Shown piece by piece: positions 1-6,319 of a DNA stretch of 6,442 bases. A model generated the notes under the pieces. It had not been told where the DNA came from. It was given only the letters and a program-made list of their open reading frames with translations, and made no database searches. The DNA is taken from NCBI GenBank assembly GCA_041623895.1, contig JBFJVZ010000425.1, positions 1 through 6,442 of the forward strand. Reading direction: 5' to 3'. Made by a program: the position numbers and the translations under genes. Source of the DNA: JBFJVZ01 sp041623895 (GTDB lineage: Bacteria > Planctomycetota > Planctomycetia > Pirellulales > Pirellulaceae). How positions within the stretch are numbered: position 1 is the first letter of the stretch; each line of letters starts with the position of its first letter.

Positions 1-18
1 AACTGACAGTTGGATTTC

Positions 19-342
19 TCAGGCAGACCGGGAATCTGGTTCATTCAGCCTTCTCAACACTTGAGTCACGCGTGCGCGGCTGACGCCAAGGTGGCGGGCC
101 AATTCAGCCCGCGTGCTAACTTCGCCAGAATCAAGCAGCGACTGATAGTATCGGGCCAAACGCATGCGATCGCGATTGGGCGCTTTTGACTCTGATTCCG
201 CCCGAATTTGGTCCGAAATTGAGTTCCACTTGAACATTTCGATTTCAGGCAATCGTCGTAACCTCTTGGTACGAAAGGCACCTAGCTCGACAAAGCCGCG
301 GTTCGGATTGAGACCGCCTCGGGGAGCTTTCCGTACCGTCAA
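19..342 (-). CDS. Small helix-turn-helix DNA-binding protein, start uncertain
   Basis: This is a short basic protein whose C-terminal third is a clear helix-turn-helix: residues 76-99 contain AELARHLGVSRARVTQVLRR, with the LGVSRARV turn and recognition helix. Just before it, RDRMRLARYYQSLLDSGEV (58-75) resembles the segment preceding the C-terminal HTH in some site-specific recombinase and ParB/KorB-like proteins. I infer DNA binding; the target and function are unknown. No catalytic resolvase domain is present, so it may be a stand-alone regulator or a remnant of a recombinase-type gene. Three starts are possible: TTG at 342 (107 aa), TTG at 252 (77 aa), and ATG at 237 (72 aa). Only the TTG at 252 has a Shine-Dalgarno-like AAGAGG at a sensible distance. 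The frame stays open upstream to a stop at 370-372, and residues 1-30 are arginine-rich and match nothing I know, so the shorter forms are more likely. It is transcribed divergently from the large operon. Confidence 0.6.
   Translation of the reverse strand: MTVRKAPRGGLNPNRGFVELGAFRTKRLRRLPEIEMFKWNSISDQIRAESESKAPNRDRMRLARYYQSLLDSGEVSTRAELARHLGVSRARVTQVLRRLNEPDSRSA
262..267 (-). promoter_or_regulatory. Candidate ribosome binding site for the HTH protein
   Basis: Read on the minus strand this is AAGAGG, nine bases before the TTG at 252-250. It favours a 77-residue product over the 107- or 72-residue versions, neither of which has an SD-like sequence at a normal distance. It is a weak argument, since planctomycete genes often lack a strong SD. 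Confidence 0.35.
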
Positions 343-423
343 TACAAGGTTAATAGCCGGCGCTTGCTGTTAGGTTAACGCGCATAGGTGACAACGACCG
401 AACGCAGTTCCGACTTCTCCTTG

Positions 424-452
424 GAGCAGGCGGTTGGACCAACCGCCTGCTC
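424..452. repeat. Perfect 14-bp inverted repeat with 1-base centre
   Basis: GAGCAGGCGGTTGG (424-437) is followed by one A and then its exact reverse complement CCAACCGCCTGCTC (439-452). After a G:G mismatch three further bases on each side pair (420-422 with 454-456). No T tract follows on either strand, which argues against an intrinsic terminator. Its location in the divergent spacer, on the upstream side of the HTH gene, would suit an operator for a dimeric regulator; that is inference only. It could also be a dispersed palindromic element. Confidence 0.75.
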
Positions 453-729
453 GAAGATTCTACCCCCGAATCTGCTTCGGTCTAAGACACCGCCTGCAAT
501 TAGCTGGCACACGTGAACGAGACACTTTTTCAGTAGCGGAGGCTTGAGTCGATGTAGCTCGCTCGCCGATTGCACGCTCCGGCCGACACCGGGCAAGTAT
601 TGCTGCTTTTGGTTCGCGACACCGGTCAACTAAACCGACGCGTCTCCCCGGCCGCTCGTTCCTCGCGTCCGTCCCTCCCGAGGGAGGTTGAAACAAAAAA
701 AACGCAACTTTAAAACCTGCGCCCCGCGA

Positions 730-813
730 GCGGAGTCGCTGGACTACGGGTGTCGACGATACTGCTAAGCGGGACACAAAAACTGACTCGAAGTACCACG
801 AGGGCGACTCCGC
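730..813. repeat. 10-bp inverted repeat with 64-base loop
   Basis: GCGGAGTCGC at 730-739 is the exact reverse complement of GCGACTCCGC at 804-813. The loop contains the whole 34-nt motif copy 1, and the right arm begins two bases after its end. An RNA from this spacer could present the motif in a loop. The arms are short, so chance cannot be excluded. Confidence 0.4.
769..802 (+). repeat. 34-nt motif, copy 1 (upstream of operon)
   Basis: This stretch matches the minus strand of 6204-6237 at 31 of 34 positions, including an identical 20-nt core ACACAAAAACTGACTCGAAG (774-793). It ends 143 bases before the TTG start of the large operon and points in the same direction as that gene. It is either a copy of a dispersed intergenic repeat or a shared upstream regulatory element. 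It is partly enclosed by the 10-bp inverted repeat GCGGAGTCGC (730-739) and GCGACTCCGC (804-813). Confidence 0.8.
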
Positions 814-933
814 GAACACGTGCAGTCGATCGCATGAGGATCCTCGACGCATACGATGAAAACCTCGCCTGCCAACGTTGTGTTTGAGGTCCATTGCCAT
901 GTTGCTTAGACTGGTCGGAAGCCACAAACTCTT

Positions 934-939
934 GGAAGG
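934..939 (+). promoter_or_regulatory. Shine-Dalgarno that fixes the TTG start of the operon
   Basis: GGAAGG lies six bases before TTG at 946-948. An in-frame TAG at 907-909 closes the frame upstream, and no other start codon lies between them, so the TTG is the only start that keeps the full signal peptide. Confidence 0.65.
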
Positions 940-945
940 CAACCA

Positions 946-3900
946 TTGACCACACATCGCCTGTGCTTATTCCTACTGCTGCTGGACATGACGGGGTTTC
1001 TCGTTGCTGACGAGCCGGCGGTCGATTTTGACCGTGATGTCCGCCCGATTCTTTCGGAGAACTGTTTTTTCTGTCACGGGCCCGACGAGAATCAACGCAA
1101 AGCCGATCTCCGTTTGGACATTGAATCGGACGCCGCGACGTCCTTGATTGGACCCGGAGATCCTGCGGCCAGTGAATTGATTCGCCGAATCACGTCCAGC
1201 GATGCGGCGGAAGTGATGCCGCCCCCGGAAGCAAAGATTTCGCTGACGCCTCGGCAACAGCAACGACTGACCGAATGGGTCCGGCAAGGCGCCGACTTCG
1301 GAACTCACTGGGCCTTCATCACGCCACAAAAACCAGAATTGCCGGCGCTGACAGACAAGAATCGAAACTGGGTGCGCAACGGTATCGATTACTTTGTTGC
1401 CAGGCGACTCGAACTCGAGGGACTGGAAACGTCGCCGGAAGCGAATAAAGAAACACTGATTCGTCGCGCGGCACTCGACCTGACCGGTTTGCCGCCGTCG
1501 CTGCAAGCTGTCGATGCCTTTCTTGCCGACGATAGCCCGGACGCTTACCAACGAATGCTGGACCGCTTGCTGGAGTCCGAACATTATGGCGAACGAATGG
1601 CGCTGGTCTGGTTAGATGCCGCTCGCTATGCCGACACTGGCGGATACCAGGGAGACGTTCAAAAGACACAGTGGCCTTGGCGCGATTGGGTAATCAACGC
1701 GTACAACGACAACCTGCCGTTTGATCAATTCTCAATTCAACAATTGGCAGGCGATCTGCTAGCGGAGCGCACTACCGACACTTTGTTAGCGACGGCTTTC
1801 AATCGCAACCATCGAATCAACGACGAAGGCGGCATCATTCCCGAGGAATGGCGGGTGGAATATGTCGCTGACCGGGTGGAAACGACATCGACAACCTGGA
1901 TGGGTTTGACGGTGGGCTGCGCACGATGTCACAGCCACAAATACGATCCCATTTCGCAGCAGGAGTATTACCAACTCTTCGCTTTTTTCAACAACGTTCC
2001 CGAAAATGGCAAGGACGGAGCGCTCGCGCCAAAACCGAACATGCCGGTTTATACAAGTGGTTCGCCTGGAGAACACGAAAGTCTGAAAGCCGAAGTCGCG
2101 GGTTTCAAAAAACAGGAACCTGAATTAAGGAAAGCGAAACAGCAAGAAGCGACGGAGTGGATATCGCAGCAGGTTGCTCGCATCAAAGGCGACCAGGTGC
2201 TTTCTTCGCTTCCCGAGCCCTCACTGCACTTGCCACTGGATTTCCAGCAAGGCAAGAATTACCTGGACGCACGTGACCGCAAACGCAAATTCACCGCAAT
2301 TGGTCGACGCTTCAAGACGATTACCGACGCAAAGCTGGGCGGCGGCGCTCAATTTTCCCAGGGCGCATACTTGCGAGGAAAGAACCCGCACCCCGGTGGC
2401 CAGTTTCGCAGCGATCAGCCCGTTACTTGGGCCATCCACTTGAATGCTGCCGGCGCAAATGTGGGCAATGTCGAGGGGCCGATCGTCTGTATCAGTGATG
2501 ATGACAAATCAAAACGCGGTTATCAGTTGGTGCTGGAAGACGTTGACAGCAATCAGCCCTATCGGATCGCGCTGCGGATCTACCAAAACCGGAAAAACAA
2601 TGACGGCATTGACGTTGTTTCTGAATTGGCCGTGCCGCGGAAAAAGAACACGCACGTCGTCGTCAGCTACGACGGTTCCGGCAAAGCTTCCGGCGTCGCG
2701 ATTCAGGTCAACGGAAAACCGGTCACTACGGTGACGCAACGGGACAACTTGTCGGAACCGGTCATCACCGAGTCCCCGTTATTGATCGGCACCGACTCCG
2801 AGGCGGGATCGCTTGCTAATTTTCGCGATTCGTCCTTCACCAGCGGTCGCGTGCTGGACTTGCAAATCTATGATGCCGTCGCGTCAGCGGAACAGTCATT
2901 GGCACTTGCCTCGGCAGATCCCATCGACGTGATGTTTGTAGGTGGCGGAAAGGGCGACGTTGTAAGGTTCCTGCAGTCGCACTATTTGAAAATGGTCGAC
3001 ACGGAGTATCAGGAGCTTTTGAAACAGATTGCCCGCGCCGAAACTGCTTTGTCGAAGTTCGAGAAGCAGAGTATCACGGAAGTCAGCATCATGGACGAAA
3101 TGGAGACGCCACGGCCAACGTATCGGCTGAATCGCGGTGCTTACGATCAACCCGACACCAGCAAGCAGTTGCAGCCGGCGACGTTTTCAAGTCTACCCGC
3201 CATCAACGACCAGTTACCCCGTAATCGACTTGGCTTGGCCCGTTGGCTGTTCCAGGACGATCATCCACTGACCAGCCGAGTCGCAGTGAATCGGTATTGG
3301 CAGATGCATTTCGGCACGGGCCTGGTAAAGACAGCGGAAGATTTCGGTTCGCAAGGAGAACGCCCGTCTCATCCGCAGTTGTTGGACTGGCTTGCGGTGA
3401 CATTCCGCGAGAGTGGTTGGGACGTCAAGGCGATGCACAAGTTGATCTTGATGAGCGCGACGTATCGTCAATCCTCAAAGGTTTCAGCGGAGCTGCTGGC
3501 CCGTGATCCTGAGAATCGGCTGCTGGCCAGGGGACCGCGGTTTCGCTTATACGGTCAGGCCTTACGTGATCAGGCGCTGGCTGCCAGCGGGTTATTGGTC
3601 GGCAAACTGGGAGGACCTCCGGTGATGCCGTATCAACCCGGCGGGCTTTGGGAGGAAGTCAGCGCGAAAGGCGTGAAGTACAAAGTGGCCGAGGGCGACG
3701 ATTTGTATCGCCGCAGTATCTACACCTTTTGGCGCCGCACGGTGCCGCCGCCCTCGATGATGAATTTTGACAACGCCACACGCGAGGTCTGCTCCGTCAA
3801 CTCGCCGCGAACGAATACTCCGCTGCAAGCGATCAACTTGTTGAATGATCCGCAATACGTGGAAGCAGCGCGGGCACTGGCGGCTCGGATGATGAAAGAA

Positions 3901-4164
3901 GCCGGCCCGTCAGTCGCAGACCGCATCAACCACGGACACCGATTGGTGCTGGCCAGGCGTGCGGCCGAACCGGTTTTGCAAATTCTGCGAACCGGTTTCC
4001 GCGATTATCGCAAACACTACACAAAAGACGTCCAGGCTGCGAAAGATCTAGTTTCTGTGGGCAAGTCCCAGCCGGACGATGCCCTGGATGCTGTCGAACT
4101 GGCCGCCTACACCGCGATTGCAAATATTCTTCTGAATCTCGACGAAACGGTTACCAAAGAGTGA
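946..4164 (+). CDS. Secreted PSCyt1-DUF1549-LamG-DUF1553 protein (planctomycete cytochrome family)
   Basis: This is a large exported protein of a family expanded in Planctomycetes and rare elsewhere. A signal peptide is visible (basic MTTHR, hydrophobic core 6-20, likely cleavage after Ala21). Next come a planctomycete-type cytochrome c domain (about 26-115; CFFCH at 40-44, possible distal Met91 in VMPPP), DUF1549 (about 144-352) with a second family-typical CxxCH (CARCH, 325-329), a charged helical segment (about 366-405), a LamG/concanavalin-like domain (about 423-650), a short coiled coil (about 681-708) and DUF1553 (about 759-1020). The C-terminal ELAAYTAIANILLNLDETVT is characteristic. 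All domains look intact and 1072 residues is normal for the LamG-containing form. Covalent haem attachment and redox activity follow from the CxxCH motifs but are not proven. LamG suggests binding of a polysaccharide or surface ligand; the substrate is unknown. The gene starts with TTG and overlaps the DUF1501 gene by 4 bases, so the two are probably translationally coupled. Confidence 0.95.
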   Translation: MTTHRLCLFLLLLDMTGFLVADEPAVDFDRDVRPILSENCFFCHGPDENQRKADLRLDIESDAATSLIGPGDPAASELIRRITSSDAAEVMPPPEAKISLTPRQQQRLTEWVRQGADFGTHWAFITPQKPELPALTDKNRNWVRNGIDYFVARRLELEGLETSPEANKETLIRRAALDLTGLPPSLQAVDAFLADDSPDAYQRMLDRLLESEHYGERMALVWLDAARYADTGGYQGDVQKTQWPWRDWVINAYNDNLPFDQFSIQQLAGDLLAERTTDTLLATAFNRNHRINDEGGIIPEEWRVEYVADRVETTSTTWMGLTVGCARCHSHKYDPISQQEYYQLFAFFNNVPENGKDGALAPKPNMPVYTSGSPGEHESLKAEVAGFKKQEPELRKAKQQEATEWISQQVARIKGDQVLSSLPEPSLHLPLDFQQGKNYLDARDRKRKFTAIGRRFKTITDAKLGGGAQFSQGAYLRGKNPHPGGQFRSDQPVTWAIHLNAAGANVGNVEGPIVCISDDDKSKRGYQLVLEDVDSNQPYRIALRIYQNRKNNDGIDVVSELAVPRKKNTHVVVSYDGSGKASGVAIQVNGKPVTTVTQRDNLSEPVITESPLLIGTDSEAGSLANFRDSSFTSGRVLDLQIYDAVASAEQSLALASADPIDVMFVGGGKGDVVRFLQSHYLKMVDTEYQELLKQIARAETALSKFEKQSITEVSIMDEMETPRPTYRLNRGAYDQPDTSKQLQPATFSSLPAINDQLPRNRLGLARWLFQDDHPLTSRVAVNRYWQMHFGTGLVKTAEDFGSQGERPSHPQLLDWLAVTFRESGWDVKAMHKLILMSATYRQSSKVSAELLARDPENRLLARGPRFRLYGQALRDQALAASGLLVGKLGGPPVMPYQPGGLWEEVSAKGVKYKVAEGDDLYRRSIYTFWRRTVPPPSMMNFDNATREVCSVNSPRTNTPLQAINLLNDPQYVEAARALAARMMKEAGPSVADRINHGHRLVLARRAAEPVLQILRTGFRDYRKHYTKDVQAAKDLVSVGKSQPDDALDAVELAAYTAIANILLNLDETVTKE

Positions 4165-5624
4165 CTCGATGCGAAATGAATGAAATCCAGCAGGCCCTAC
4201 TGCACATCAATCGGCGATATTTTTTTGGTCGTACCGCGACCGGAATCGGCACTGCGGCGTTGGCCTCTTTGATGGGAAAACACGCCGCTGCGTCAACTGA
4301 CATGCGGGGCCTTGCCGGGCTTCCGCATTTTGCAGCCAAAGCAAAACGTGTGATCTACCTGTTTCAGTCGGGAGCGCCGTCCCAGCTGGATCTGTTCGAT
4401 TGGAAGCCAAGTCTGCACGAGCGTTTCGACCAGGATTTGCCTGATTCGGTCCGCCAAGGTCAGCGGTTGACAGGCATGACGTCGGCTCAAAAACGGTTTC
4501 CGGTTGCCCCGACTATCTTCAAGTTTCAGCCGCGCGGCGAATCGGGACTGACGATCAGCGAATTGATGCCAAACCTGCATTCGGTCGCCGATGACATTTG
4601 TCTGATCAAGTCGATGCACACCGAAGCGATCAACCACGATCCGGCGATTACATTTTTCCAGACCGGATCGCAGATTGCTGGTCGGCCAAGCATCGGCTCC
4701 TGGTTGTCCTACGGCCTTGGTTCGATGAACGCTGACTTACCGGCCTTTGTGGCGATGGTGTCAACCGGTACGGGACGTCCGGGCGGGCAGCCGTTGTACG
4801 ATCGCTTGTGGGGCAGCGGTTTTTTGCCGACGACACATCAGGGTGTCAAGTTTCGTGGCATCGGTGATCCGGTGTTGTATTTGAATGATCCCAAAGGGAT
4901 CGACCGCACAACGCGTCGTCGGATCCTGGACGATATCGCCGCGATCAATCAGATCAAGGCAGCAGAGTACGGCGACCCTGAGATCAGCACGCGGATTGCC
5001 CAATACGAACTCGCCTATCGGATGCAGTCTTCGGTGCCGGAGTTGACTGATTTGTCGGACGAACCGGAAAGCACATTTGCAGAGTATGGACCGAATGCGA
5101 ATAAGAAGGGAACGTACGCCAACAACTGCATTCTGGCCCGTCGTTTGGCGGAGCGCGGCGTACGATTCATCCAGCTCTTTCACATGGGTTGGGATCAGCA
5201 CGCCACGCTGCCCAAGCAGATCCGCGGCCAGGCATCCGACACCGACCAACCGACGGCGGCATTGATCAAAGACTTGAAGCGTCGCGGGATGTTTGACGAC
5301 ACGTTGATCGTTTGGGGCGGCGAGTTTGGACGGACCGTCTACAGTCAGGGAACGTTGACCAAAGATAACTATGGCCGCGATCACCACCCGCGGGCGTTTT
5401 CGATGTTCTTAGCCGGCGCCGGCATCAAGCCGGGGCTGAGTTTTGGTCAGACCGATGACTACGGCTACAACGTGGTGGAGAATCCGGTGCACGTTCATGA
5501 TTTACACGCCACAATCCTGCATCTCCTGGGGATCGACCACGAACGATTGACGTACAAATTTCAAGGTCGCCGTTACCGGCTGACCGACGTGCACGGCACC
5601 ATCGTCAACCCGATTTTGTCGTGA
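4161..5624 (+). CDS. DUF1501 protein with Tat-type signal (alkaline-phosphatase-like)
   Basis: This is the usual partner of PSCyt1/DUF1549/DUF1553 proteins. The N-terminus has a twin-arginine-type signal: NRRYFFG (17-23), then a mildly hydrophobic stretch with TGIGTAALASL and an AAA site near 42-44. It is therefore probably folded, with any metal cofactor, before export; that is inference. The rest is one DUF1501 domain, assigned to the alkaline phosphatase/sulfatase-like superfamily. Visible conserved blocks are VIYLFQSGAPSQLDLFD, HMGWDQH (341-347), WGGEFGRT (385-392), GRDHHP (405-410) and HDLHATILHLLGID (446-459). The Asp/His residues in these blocks are plausible metal ligands. The C-terminus GRRYRLTDVHGTIVNPIL is typical of one subfamily. 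Length (487 aa) is normal and no lesion is seen. GTG at 4161 overlaps the preceding stop (GTGA); ATG at 4176 (482 aa, MNEIQQALLHINRRYFF) matches usual family N-termini better. Neither has a strong SD, consistent with translational coupling. The substrate is unknown. Confidence 0.94.
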   Translation: MTRCEMNEIQQALLHINRRYFFGRTATGIGTAALASLMGKHAAASTDMRGLAGLPHFAAKAKRVIYLFQSGAPSQLDLFDWKPSLHERFDQDLPDSVRQGQRLTGMTSAQKRFPVAPTIFKFQPRGESGLTISELMPNLHSVADDICLIKSMHTEAINHDPAITFFQTGSQIAGRPSIGSWLSYGLGSMNADLPAFVAMVSTGTGRPGGQPLYDRLWGSGFLPTTHQGVKFRGIGDPVLYLNDPKGIDRTTRRRILDDIAAINQIKAAEYGDPEISTRIAQYELAYRMQSSVPELTDLSDEPESTFAEYGPNANKKGTYANNCILARRLAERGVRFIQLFHMGWDQHATLPKQIRGQASDTDQPTAALIKDLKRRGMFDDTLIVWGGEFGRTVYSQGTLTKDNYGRDHHPRAFSMFLAGAGIKPGLSFGQTDDYGYNVVENPVHVHDLHATILHLLGIDHERLTYKFQGRRYRLTDVHGTIVNPILS

Positions 5625-5709
5625 GTGAAGTTGCCCTCGCCGGATTTCGATTCTGCTTTCTGACAACTTCGCCTAGAAGCGGTTTGTTTCTCCAACTGCT
5701 ATCTCGTCA
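5625..5709. other. Convergent spacer without a clear terminator
   Basis: These 85 bases separate the stop codons of the DUF1501 gene (plus) and the TerB-like gene (minus). The only pairings are GAAGTTG (5627-5633) with CAACTTC (5664-5670), 30 bases apart, and a 4-bp CTTC/GAAG stem (5667-5679). Neither is GC-rich or followed by a T tract, so I cannot call an intrinsic terminator although convergent genes would be expected to need one. Confidence 0.5.
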
Positions 5710-6120
5710 TCACGACGATTGACTGGAGAGCCTTTGCGAAACACGTCCGCGAATACCGGAACAACTGTCTTGCAGCACGCTCAACAATTCGGATTCCGTC
5801 GTGTTCGCCACACCGAACTGATCGAGCACATCTGCCAACCAATCGCCCTCGGACTCATCGATTTCGCCCGGTGAGTCGAGGTCATGAATCAACAGCCGTG
5901 AAACATGATCGACAAAGAATCTTGTCCACTCTGCACAATCCGTGTCCTTTTCGCCTAGTGCATGGTTGACTCGGAACAGCAACTCAATTTCCTGCCGGTC
6001 AACAACCCAATCTTGGCCAAGCTTGCGTTCTAACGCGCTTATTTCATGGCTGTCGACAACACCGTCAGAAATGACTTTTGTGAGAATCTGGTCAGCACTC
6101 AACTGGTCATAATCTTGCAC
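5710..6120 (-). CDS. Small acidic TerB-like/EF-hand-like helical protein, function unknown
   Basis: This 136-residue acidic, presumably cytoplasmic protein has no signal peptide or membrane segment. It is built of helices alternating with short acidic turns: ISDGVVDSHEISALER (17-32), DWVVDRQEIELLFRVNHAL (37-55), WTRFFVDHVSRLL (65-77) and GEIDESEGDWLADVLDQFG (85-103). The DG.VD..E pattern followed by a WT.FFVDHV helix resembles TerB-like proteins of bacteria, where acidic residues may bind divalent metal; the repeats also superficially resemble EF-hand loops, but no canonical 12-residue calcium loop (DxDxDG) is complete. The assignment rests on pattern recognition and is moderate at best; tellurite resistance should not be inferred. 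The start is GTG at 6120, with GGGAG seven bases upstream and an in-frame TAG at 6144-6142, so no alternative upstream start exists. It is convergent with the DUF1501 gene. Confidence 0.75.
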   Translation of the reverse strand: MQDYDQLSADQILTKVISDGVVDSHEISALERKLGQDWVVDRQEIELLFRVNHALGEKDTDCAEWTRFFVDHVSRLLIHDLDSPGEIDESEGDWLADVLDQFGVANTTESELLSVLQDSCSGIRGRVSQRLSSQSS

Positions 6121-6127
6121 TGTTCTG

Positions 6128-6132
6128 CTCCC
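6128..6132 (-). promoter_or_regulatory. Shine-Dalgarno deciding the GTG start at 6120
   Basis: On the minus strand this reads GGGAG, seven bases before the GTG codon at 6120-6118. With the in-frame stop a few codons upstream it supports the GTG as the true start of the TerB-like gene. Confidence 0.6.
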
Positions 6133-6203
6133 GAATAATTTCTAATCAACTTGCGAACTAACTGAGCTTACCCGACACCGGCCAGCCTCAACACCAGTCA
6201 TTT

Positions 6204-6237
6204 CTCGTGCTGCTTCGAGTCAGTTTTTGTGTGCCGC
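6204..6237 (-). repeat. 34-nt motif, copy 2 (upstream of TerB-like gene)
   Basis: Read on the minus strand, this matches 769-802 at 31 of 34 positions, with the same 20-nt core at 6232-6213. It ends 83 bases before the GTG start of the TerB-like gene and points in the same direction as that gene. Its outer end overlaps the left arm of the large palindrome by two bases. Similarity to copy 1 stops abruptly on the gene-proximal side. Confidence 0.8.
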
Positions 6238-6311
6238 GAAAAGGGTTCAGACCCCAATAGTGCAAAGCACCTCGGACCGCTCGCGGCTATTGGGGTCTGA
6301 CCCCTTTTCGC
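6236..6311. repeat. Large nested palindrome, REP/BIME-like
   Basis: The left arm 6236-6260 pairs with the right arm 6287-6311 at 24 of 25 positions (only T6246 opposite C6301 fails). Each arm is itself nearly palindromic around a GGGGTC-A/T-GACCCC core (6243-6255 and 6292-6304; the left copy has GGGTTC instead of GGGGTC). The 26-base centre holds two further mini-hairpins: TGC-AAA-GCA (6261-6269) and CCGC-TC-GCGG (6277-6286). Two facing palindromic units around a short linker is the architecture of bacterial interspersed mosaic elements. It lies 9 bases after the stop of the minus-strand DUF1501 gene. It could protect or end that transcript, but no T tract follows it on the minus strand. Confidence 0.8.
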
Positions 6312-6319
6312 TCGTTCGG

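Larger units (their letters stand above)
370..945. other. Gene-free divergent spacer
   Basis: About 580 bases separate the minus-strand HTH frame from the plus-strand operon. I find no convincing gene. Minus-strand open frames here (460-957 and 375-629) give arginine/serine/proline-rich translations without domain-like character. The region holds a perfect 14-bp inverted repeat (424-452), a 6-bp CCTCCC/GGGAGG hairpin (674-687) followed by a run of eight A (695-702), a 10-bp inverted repeat (730-739 with 804-813), a 34-nt motif repeated at the right end of the window (769-802), and a 10-bp palindrome GAGGATCCTC (836-845). The operon promoter must lie in or before this stretch, but I could not identify convincing -35/-10 boxes. 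No tRNA, rRNA or CRISPR structure is seen. Confidence 0.6.

Noticed and set aside
375..629. Minus-strand open frame of 84 codons
   Set aside because: It spans the 14-bp palindrome, has no recognisable motif, and overlaps another open frame on the same strand; neither looks coding.
674..687. CCTCCC-GA-GGGAGG hairpin near an A8 run as a terminator
   Set aside because: The loop is only two bases, the run following on the plus strand is A rather than T, and on the minus strand the T run precedes the hairpin. Neither orientation gives an intrinsic terminator.
370..945. Possible tRNA, riboswitch or CRISPR array in the spacer
   Set aside because: No cloverleaf with TψC-like GGTTCGA arms, no known riboswitch core that I recognise, and no regularly spaced direct repeats were found.
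460..957. Minus-strand open frame of 165 codons in the divergent spacer
   Set aside because: The translation is rich in Arg, Ser and Cys without domain-like patterning, crosses the repeat and A-run regions, and overlaps the signal-peptide start of the real operon. It looks like a chance frame in GC-moderate DNA.
973..1584. Long antisense frame opposite the cytochrome/DUF1549 region
   Set aside because: It is a mirror of a strongly coding plus-strand frame; its Arg-rich, low-complexity translation has no family character.
4761..5387. Antisense frame of 208 codons opposite the DUF1501 gene
   Set aside because: It lies entirely inside a conserved DUF1501 gene with intact motifs and shows no independent protein features.
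5627..5670. GAAGTTG/CAACTTC inverted repeat as a terminator between convergent genes
   Set aside because: Seven AT-rich pairs across a 30-base loop without a T tract are not convincing.
6236..6311. The large palindrome as a classical rho-independent terminator
   Set aside because: The stem is strong, but no U tract follows on the minus strand (an A-rich stretch does) and none directly follows on the plus strand. Nested palindromes fit a REP/BIME-type element better.
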